Below are positions 59,054-64,000 of a stretch of DNA of 64,000 nucleotides, in pieces. Every line of letters starts with the position of its first letter. The first letter of the stretch is position 1. A program made the position numbers and the translations under genes. The DNA is from Chitinophagaceae bacterium (GTDB lineage: Bacteria; Bacteroidota; Bacteroidia; Chitinophagales; Chitinophagaceae), in the NCBI GenBank assembly GCA_004173235.1, contig SEAC01000018.1:1-64000 (forward strand). Direction: 5' to 3'. Under the pieces are notes generated by a model. That model was not told the DNA's origin and searched no databases. It saw only the letters and a list, made by a program, of their open reading frames with translations.

Positions 59054-60022
59054 CTATGCATTCGCACCTGCGGGCTTCATCATCAGGGCCTGGATCTGTT
59101 TCATCGTCTTCTCCATTCCGTCCGAAGATCCATCGAGGAAGATCACGTTGCCCTTGCCATACTCCGCGAAATTCTTGATCGCTTCGGTCCACATGCTGAA
59201 CAGGATCACGTTGGTATCGAGGTTCGCCTGCTTCATTTGCTCGGCAGCTTCCGTCATACCACGCGCTACTTCCTGGCGGAACAGTGCCACACCCTGACCA
59301 CGCAGGCGTGCAGCTTCGCGTTCGGCTTCTGCCGCGATCTTGATCGCGTTACCTTCTGCTTCTGCCGATTTAGTTTTGGTGATGAGCAGCGCCTGACCTT
59401 CGTTTTCGGCCGCAGCCTTCAGGTTGTTCGATGCCACCACTTTGCTCATCGAGTCGAGGATGGCTTTGTCGAAGGTGATGTCATTGATCTGCAAGTCGAG
59501 CAGGTGGTAGCCCCATTCCTCCAACACGTGGTCGATCTCCACCTTCACGTATTCAACAATGTCTTTGCGGAGGCCGAGCACTTCCGCCTGCTTCTTGGTG
59601 GCCACGAACGAGCGGATGTTACCCTCGATGGTGCGCACCAACGCCTGCATCAGGTCGCGGTCGGAGATGAATTTGAATGCTACTTTCTTGATCGTTTCCT
59701 CATCTGCATTTTGCACCGCGTAGAGCAGCATGCTTTTGAAATAGACGTTTGCCTGGTCTTGCGTCACCGCCTGGAATTCCATCTCCACCGAGCGGTTCTG
59801 CACCGATATTTTCTTATAGAGTTGTTCGAGCACGGGAATCTTGAAGTTCAGTCCCGGCCGCACCATACGCTGGTAGCGCCCAAACATGGTGATGACGCCA
59901 ACGTGCGCCTGGTTGATGGTGAAGATGCCGCTGAAGACGATGAAGAGCAATACGAGGATCCACCAATAGTGGATGAGGAACGTTGCAATGCCCCCCGTAT
60001 TGTCGGTTTGAAGTAAGAACAT
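59054..60022 (-). CDS. SPFH/Band 7 membrane protein
   Basis: A 322-residue protein from ATG 60022 with one N-terminal membrane helix (about residues 19-38, YWWILVLLFIVFSGIFTI). The SPFH domain follows at about 40-200 (GVITMFGRYQRMVRPGLNFKIP and IEGNIRSFVATKKQAEVLG), then a long Ala/Glu-rich coiled coil (AEAEGNAIKIAAEAEREAARLRGQGVALF). It most resembles the paraslipin/HflC-like group, which forms membrane microdomain scaffolds and modulates proteases. Its first six residues (MFLLQT) are the same as those of the ExbB protein downstream. Confidence 0.92.
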   Translation of the reverse strand: MFLLQTDNTGGIATFLIHYWWILVLLFIVFSGIFTINQAHVGVITMFGRYQRMVRPGLNFKIPVLEQLYKKISVQNRSVEMEFQAVTQDQANVYFKSMLLYAVQNADEETIKKVAFKFISDRDLMQALVRTIEGNIRSFVATKKQAEVLGLRKDIVEYVKVEIDHVLEEWGYHLLDLQINDITFDKAILDSMSKVVASNNLKAAAENEGQALLITKTKSAEAEGNAIKIAAEAEREAARLRGQGVALFRQEVARGMTEAAEQMKQANLDTNVILFSMWTEAIKNFAEYGKGNVIFLDGSSDGMEKTMKQIQALMMKPAGANA

Positions 60023-60081
60023 GGTGGTGGTTTTTGTAAGCACTAAGATAGGTGCTTCAGGATGTTTCAGGCATACCATTT

Positions 60082-61191
60082 TCACGGTACGCGGTCGCGC
60101 AGAAAAAGATAGATCTCTACTCTCCGGTTGGTTCGCCGGCCCCCTGGTGCACGGTTATCGGCAACAGGCCTCGTAGCCCCCCAGCCGCGTGTGCGTATCG
60201 GGATGCTCTGCCCGTACTCGAGGTAACGTCCCACCGATCGTGCGCGCGCCTCCGAAAGTTCCTGGTTGGCTTCCGGCTTCCCGATATTATCCGTGTGTCC
60301 TTCCACCACGATCGAATCGAGGCCATCGGGTGGTATGCGGCGCATCAGGCTATCCAGCAGCAGCAAGGCTTTCTTATCCAAGTCGGCGCTGTTGGTTGCA
60401 AAAAGAATATCGGGAACGATCACGGTATCCACACGCACCTGCACACTTGGTGGGAGCACCACCGGCTGCGGGGGCTTGCGGCTGCAGCTATACGTGTAGC
60501 GGATCTGGTAGTTGTGCCGGTAGTCTTCGGAATAGATAGTGTCGCGCTGCTTGCGCCAGTCCGGACAAAGCCGTTCATAAGGATCCATCGGGTTGAGCGA
60601 TATGCTGTCGATGTATACCTGGTAGCGCTCGGCAGCACCGCCCAGGCTGGAGCTCCAGTCTAGTTTGCGGAAGTTGCCGATGACAAGGTAGCCTTCATCG
60701 CCGCGGGCCTTGAACGTGTAGGTCAGGCGCGTCCAGCCACTCCGTGCTGCCTTTTGTTCGGCGTTGCGGAAATAGAGGTCGGCGTTCAGCTCGCGCGGCG
60801 GCTTTTTATTGCATAGAATATCATACGGCGAAAACTGGATCCCTGCACTGTCGAAAAGTCCCGGGTAATCTGCACGCACATACAGCTGTAACCGGTAGCG
60901 CGCGCCGGGACGCATCGCACATAACAGCCTTGTGCGCACATACGAGCGTTGCACGCGCATCCGCGCATTGCCCGACACGAAACTGATGTAACGCAGGCCA
61001 TGATAGGCATGGTCGGGATCTTCGAAAAAATACGGGTATGCGGCAATGGTAGTGAGCCAGGCCTCGGGAGCGCAGTTCTGCTTGTATTCGGAACAGATGT
61101 TCTCTTCCTCCATGTCGCCATTGAGGAGCAGGCTTTGTGCGTGCACGCAGAGGCCACAACACCACAAGCAAAGCGCGAAGAGAAAACGCAT
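60082..61191 (-). CDS. OmpA family protein with N-terminal beta domain
   Basis: A 369-residue protein from ATG 61191; the upstream frame overlaps the pepT end and lacks a signal peptide. A signal peptide (FLFALCLWCCGLCVHAQ) precedes a beta-rich, carbohydrate-binding-like domain at about 20-200 (SLLLNGDMEEENICSEY). The C-terminal OmpA domain (about 265-369) has the peptidoglycan-binding residues in VVEGHTDNIGKPEANQELSEARARSVGRYL. It is anchored to the cell wall and faces the periplasm or outer membrane. It starts 50 bases after the truncated pepT. Confidence 0.9.
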   Translation of the reverse strand: MRFLFALCLWCCGLCVHAQSLLLNGDMEEENICSEYKQNCAPEAWLTTIAAYPYFFEDPDHAYHGLRYISFVSGNARMRVQRSYVRTRLLCAMRPGARYRLQLYVRADYPGLFDSAGIQFSPYDILCNKKPPRELNADLYFRNAEQKAARSGWTRLTYTFKARGDEGYLVIGNFRKLDWSSSLGGAAERYQVYIDSISLNPMDPYERLCPDWRKQRDTIYSEDYRHNYQIRYTYSCSRKPPQPVVLPPSVQVRVDTVIVPDILFATNSADLDKKALLLLDSLMRRIPPDGLDSIVVEGHTDNIGKPEANQELSEARARSVGRYLEYGQSIPIRTRGWGATRPVADNRAPGGRRTNRRVEIYLFLRDRVP

Positions 61192-61241
61192 ATTCACAAA
61201 CGCCCGGGCAAGCTGTTTCGTATGTCGCCGCATACCGTGCT

Positions 61242-62393
61242 TCAACGATAAGCGTCCCGCGCGTTCGTATGCCGCTCTACGCCCCACGAAAGCCGCGAAC
61301 CATCGGTGCCGCCGCGGATGCTTTCCATCTTCAGCGTAAGCCCGGCGCGCCGGATCGCTTCTTTAGCATGCGCCACTACTTCCGGGTGCTGGTCGAGCAC
61401 CTCTTTCATGTTGCGGTATTGCTCGGTGACGGTGAACTCGAATGTGGCGCCAGGATGGCTTTCCACGATGATCTGTGTTAACTCACGGAGAAAATCTTCC
61501 TTCGGCTTGAGCAGCGCCGTATCGAAATCGCGGATAATGAATTCGAGCGTACAGCGCTCTGCGATGCCTTCGAAACGAACGGGGTGGATGAAGCCCTGCT
61601 TGCCGTCGGTTGTTTCAGGCGACAACTCTTTTTTCGGCAGTTGCGCCAGCAGTTCACCGCCGATCTTGAGTGCATTCACCAGCTTGTCTTTAGCATAGCC
61701 CGGGTGCGTGATAACGCCGTTGATGACGATCGTTACGCCATCGGCACTAAAGGTTTCGTCTTCGAGCGAGCCAGCCTCCCCCCCATCGAGTGTATAGCCG
61801 AAGCGGGCGCCCAGCTTCTGCATATCCACTTTGGCAGTACCGCGGCCTACTTCCTCGTCGGGGGTGAAGAGGATGCGGATGGCGCCATGCTTCACTTCGG
61901 GGTGGGTCATCAGGTAGTGCGCCGCATCCATGATCTCGGCTACGCCCGCTTTGTCGTCGGCTCCAAGCAGCGTCGTTCCGGATGCGGTGATGATATCATG
62001 GCCCTTGAGCTGCTCCAGGTAGGGAAAGTCTTTCGGGCTGATCACGATCGAGGCGTCATCGGGAAGCACCAAATCGCCACCCGTATAATTACGGTGAAGG
62101 AGGGGCTTCACGCCCCTTCCGCTTGCGTCGGGGGCCGTGTCTACGTGCGAGCAAAAACAAATCACCGGCACGTCGGCATCGGCATTGGAGGGAATGGTGG
62201 CATACACGTAGCCATGTTCGTCAAGCTCCGCATCGGCTATACCCATCTCCTTCAACTCCTGGAGCAGGATGCGCGAAAGGTCTTTCTGCTTTTCGGTGCT
62301 GGGCTGGCTATGCGACTGCGGATTGCTTTGCGTATCTACCTGCACGTAACGCATAAAGCGCTCGGAGGCGGTGAAGGCGTACTGTTCAAACAT
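61242..62393 (-). CDS. pepT: peptidase T (tripeptide aminopeptidase), C-terminus missing
   Basis: A 383-residue M20B metallopeptidase that releases the N-terminal residue of tripeptides. The zinc ligands seen are the His-Asp pair in FCSHVDTAPD, the bridging Asp in TLLGADDKAGVAEIM, and Glu-Glu in FTPDEEVGRGT. YTLDGGEAGSLEDETFSADG is a family hallmark. The protein follows the family up to RGGTDGSRLS, then switches to WGVERHTNARDAYR and stops. The usual last 30-40 residues, with the final zinc-binding histidine in the GHNFH-type motif, are gone. The gene is probably inactive or damaged, unless the assembly is wrong here. Confidence 0.88.
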   Translation of the reverse strand: MFEQYAFTASERFMRYVQVDTQSNPQSHSQPSTEKQKDLSRILLQELKEMGIADAELDEHGYVYATIPSNADADVPVICFCSHVDTAPDASGRGVKPLLHRNYTGGDLVLPDDASIVISPKDFPYLEQLKGHDIITASGTTLLGADDKAGVAEIMDAAHYLMTHPEVKHGAIRILFTPDEEVGRGTAKVDMQKLGARFGYTLDGGEAGSLEDETFSADGVTIVINGVITHPGYAKDKLVNALKIGGELLAQLPKKELSPETTDGKQGFIHPVRFEGIAERCTLEFIIRDFDTALLKPKEDFLRELTQIIVESHPGATFEFTVTEQYRNMKEVLDQHPEVVAHAKEAIRRAGLTLKMESIRGGTDGSRLSWGVERHTNARDAYR

Positions 62394-62431
62394 ACTTTCG
62401 GAGTTCGAGGATTTTGATTGGATGCGAAAAA

Positions 62432-62557
62432 CAAAATTCAAAAATCAAAAGTCAAAAGTCAAAACTATCTACGTTAAGGTCTCAAGTTATTCGTAGAGTA
62501 AAAAAAGAAAGGATGCCCGAATCACAGACACCCTTTTGACTTTTGAATTTCTATTTT
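62432..62557. repeat. inverted repeat of TCAAAAGT words
   Basis: The left arm (62432-62464) contains AATCAAAAGTCAAAAGTC. The right arm (62532-62557) contains CCTTTTGACTTTTGAATTT, its reverse complement with few changes. It lies between the pepT start and the FKBP stop, with the right arm ending one base before the FKBP stop region. It has the same wording as 44233-44341. Confidence 0.8.
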
Positions 62558-62558
62558 A

Positions 62559-63011
62559 TCAAGGCATGATGATGCGGCTCGTAGGCACGATCTCCACGAG
62601 CTCGAGGTCGAAGATCAGCTCCTGGCCGGCAAGCGGGTGGTTGGCATCGAGGAGCACGCTCTCTTCGCGCACTTCGGCAATGGTAACGGGGAACTGCTGG
62701 CCCTGGCCATTGTTCATCATCAACTGCATACCCTGCTCCGGGTTCATATCGGCAGGAAATTGATTCTTCGGAAATTCGATCAGCATCTCCTGGCTCTTCT
62801 CGCCATACGCATCGGCTACGGGAATCTCCACCGTGCGTTTTTCGCCGGCCTGCATCCCTTTCACACCTTCGTCGAATCCACGGATCACCTGTCCGCTGCC
62901 CACTGTGAATTCGAGCGGTTCGCGGCCTTCAGAGCTGTCAAAGGTCTCGCCGCTGCGCAGCTTGCCATGGTAGTGTACGCGAACCTTGTCGCCGTTTTGT
63001 ACTTGTTGCAT
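62559..63011 (-). CDS. SlyD-like FKBP peptidyl-prolyl isomerase
   Basis: A 150-residue cytosolic FKBP from ATG 63011; the long upstream frame is antisense to the NamZ-like gene. Family parts: DKVRVHYHGKLRSGETFDSS, GSGQVIRGFDEGVKGMQAGE and VEIPVADAYGEKSQEM. The inserted flap domain at about 70-125 (FPADMNPEQGMQLMMNNGQGQQFPV) marks SlyD-type enzymes, which combine prolyl isomerase and chaperone activity. The His-rich metal-binding tail of E. coli SlyD is absent. It is divergent from the NamZ-like gene. Confidence 0.94.
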   Translation of the reverse strand: MQQVQNGDKVRVHYHGKLRSGETFDSSEGREPLEFTVGSGQVIRGFDEGVKGMQAGEKRTVEIPVADAYGEKSQEMLIEFPKNQFPADMNPEQGMQLMMNNGQGQQFPVTIAEVREESVLLDANHPLAGQELIFDLELVEIVPTSRIIMP

Positions 63012-63105
63012 AGTAGAGTTTTGAGTGGGCAAAGTCCGGCAAGGTAAGGCTTTAACGGTTCGCCCGTAAAAAATGGGGTAATTTGAAGCGCACAAAACGA
63101 ATACC

Positions 63106-64000
63106 ATGTTTGCACGTTGCACCCTGGCCCTGCTCCTCTCCTTTTTCGTTGCACTGGAGGGCAGCGCACAAAAAACAAAGATCAAAACAAAGGTGAAGCA
63201 CAAGCGTGCAAGCATGCAGCCGGTGCGGCCGCCAGCTGCCACTGGCACCGGCATGGTGATCCCCGCCGCCGACCGCCCTACCGAATATCTTCCGCAGCTC
63301 CGGGGCAAGAAGGTGGCATTGCTGGTCAATCATACGTCGGTGGCGCAGGGTACACACCTGGCCGATTACCTCAAGCGGTCGGGCATCAACCTGAAAGTGA
63401 TCTTCGGCCCCGAACATGGCTTCCGCGGCAACGCGCCCGACGGTGCGAAGATCGAAAGCAATGTGGATGCGGCCACCGGCGTGCCTGTGGTATCGCTCTA
63501 TGGTAAAAAACTGAAACCATCTGCCGACGACCTGAAAGATGTTGACGTGATGGTATACGACATCCAGGATGTAGGTGCCCGTTTCTACACCTATATCTCA
63601 TCGCTGCAGTATTACCTCGAAGCGGCGCTCGAAAATGGCATCCCGCTGATCATTCTCGACAGGCCCAACCCCAATGGCTACTACGTGGATGGCCCCGTGC
63701 TCGACCCGAAGTTCAAAACCTTTGTGGGCCTGCAGCCCATCCCCATCGTGTATGGCATGACGCCCGGCGAGTACGCGCAGATGTTGTTGCTCGAAGGCTG
63801 GCTTTCCGACGAAGCCAACCGCGCCTTTGAGGTAACAAAGCGGGCACGCTATGCCGCGGGAGCGCGCTTCTTTCGGCTCGAAGTGATTCCCTGCGCGGGC
63901 TATACGCACAAGAGCCGCTACAACCTGCCGGTGCGCCCGTCTCCCAACCTCCCCGACGATATAGCCATCGAATGGTATCCCTCCACCTGTTTGTTCGAAG
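63106..64000 (+). CDS. DUF1343 protein, exo-beta-N-acetylmuramidase NamZ-like (partial)
   Basis: The frame runs off the right edge, giving 298 residues from ATG 63106. A signal peptide (CTLALLLSFFVALEGSAQ) is followed by a Lys-rich stretch. The DUF1343 domain then begins: GKKVALLVNHTSVAQGTHLADYL, VIFGPEHGFRGNAPDGAK, VMVYDIQDVGARFYTYISSLQY and LIILDRPNPNG. In Bacteroidota, NamZ family members remove terminal MurNAc from peptidoglycan fragments for recycling. The C-terminal part is beyond the window. It lies divergent from the SlyD-like gene with a 94-base gap. Confidence 0.92.
   Translation, partial: MFARCTLALLLSFFVALEGSAQKTKIKTKVKHKRASMQPVRPPAATGTGMVIPAADRPTEYLPQLRGKKVALLVNHTSVAQGTHLADYLKRSGINLKVIFGPEHGFRGNAPDGAKIESNVDAATGVPVVSLYGKKLKPSADDLKDVDVMVYDIQDVGARFYTYISSLQYYLEAALENGIPLIILDRPNPNGYYVDGPVLDPKFKTFVGLQPIPIVYGMTPGEYAQMLLLEGWLSDEANRAFEVTKRARYAAGARFFRLEVIPCAGYTHKSRYNLPVRPSPNLPDDIAIEWYPSTCLFE

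Noticed and set aside
58886-60022. Shared MFLLQT start of the ExbB and SPFH proteins as a sign of duplication
   Set aside because: Only six residues match and the proteins are otherwise unrelated; chance or a start-region preference is enough.

Overview
The window reads as a chromosomal segment of a GC-rich Bacteroidota, most like a member of the Chitinophagaceae. This is inferred from two type IX secretion (gliding-motility C-terminal domain) proteins, the recurrent Bacteroidota -7 promoter word TAnnTTTG, menaquinone synthesis through MqnA, a YfhO family protein, an aerobic kynurenine pathway and several FKBP lipoproteins. No rRNA, insertion sequence, prophage or CRISPR array is seen. One tRNA (Cys) is present.

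Layout. 1-9000: SET protein, MgtE, a hydrophilic protein, a PAS histidine kinase with its receiver protein, L-serine dehydratase, two tandem FKBP lipoproteins, a small membrane protein and tRNA-Cys. 9100-12650: nucleoside phosphorylase, DapF, NUDIX hydrolase, queuosine-precursor transporter. 12700-21730: a surface-polysaccharide or protein-glycosylation cluster (YfhO-like protein, five glycosyltransferases, two methyltransferases) with stop/start overlaps of four bases at several joints. 21820-26040: two convergent T9SS cargo proteins. 26050-37590: mostly housekeeping genes (MqnA, PurB, PrfC, LolA, FtsK, AroK, a glutaryl-CoA-dehydrogenase-like enzyme, PyrF). 37600-45970: kynurenine catabolism, with KMO, kynureninase, RidA, semialdehyde dehydrogenase and an SDR on the minus strand, and 3-hydroxyanthranilate dioxygenase and ACMSD divergent on the plus strand. 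Together these take kynurenine to 2-aminomuconate and beyond; the tryptophan dioxygenase and formamidase are not in the window. 46280-64000: Mrp, a CarboxypepD_reg-like protein, a lone AT-rich STAND ATPase that looks foreign and defence-like, a SNF2 helicase, 3-hydroxyacyl-CoA dehydrogenase, RibD, PrmC, ExbB/ExbD, an SPFH protein, an OmpA-like protein, PepT (C-terminus lost), a SlyD-like FKBP and the start of a NamZ-like gene.

The most unusual content is intergenic. Many gaps are filled with short tandem words (period 7-8 bases), often arranged as inverted arms. These arms start at the stop codon of one gene and can run into the start codon of the next. A second family is a 24-base motif found intact or nearly so three times (plus a weaker copy), two of them as inverted ends around a GxxExxY gene that interrupts the kynurenine operon. 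A third is an array of GAGACGC words between pyrF and kmo, bounded by palindromes. Many start codons follow a TAnnTTTG box by only 4-10 bases, which suggests leaderless or nearly leaderless mRNAs.
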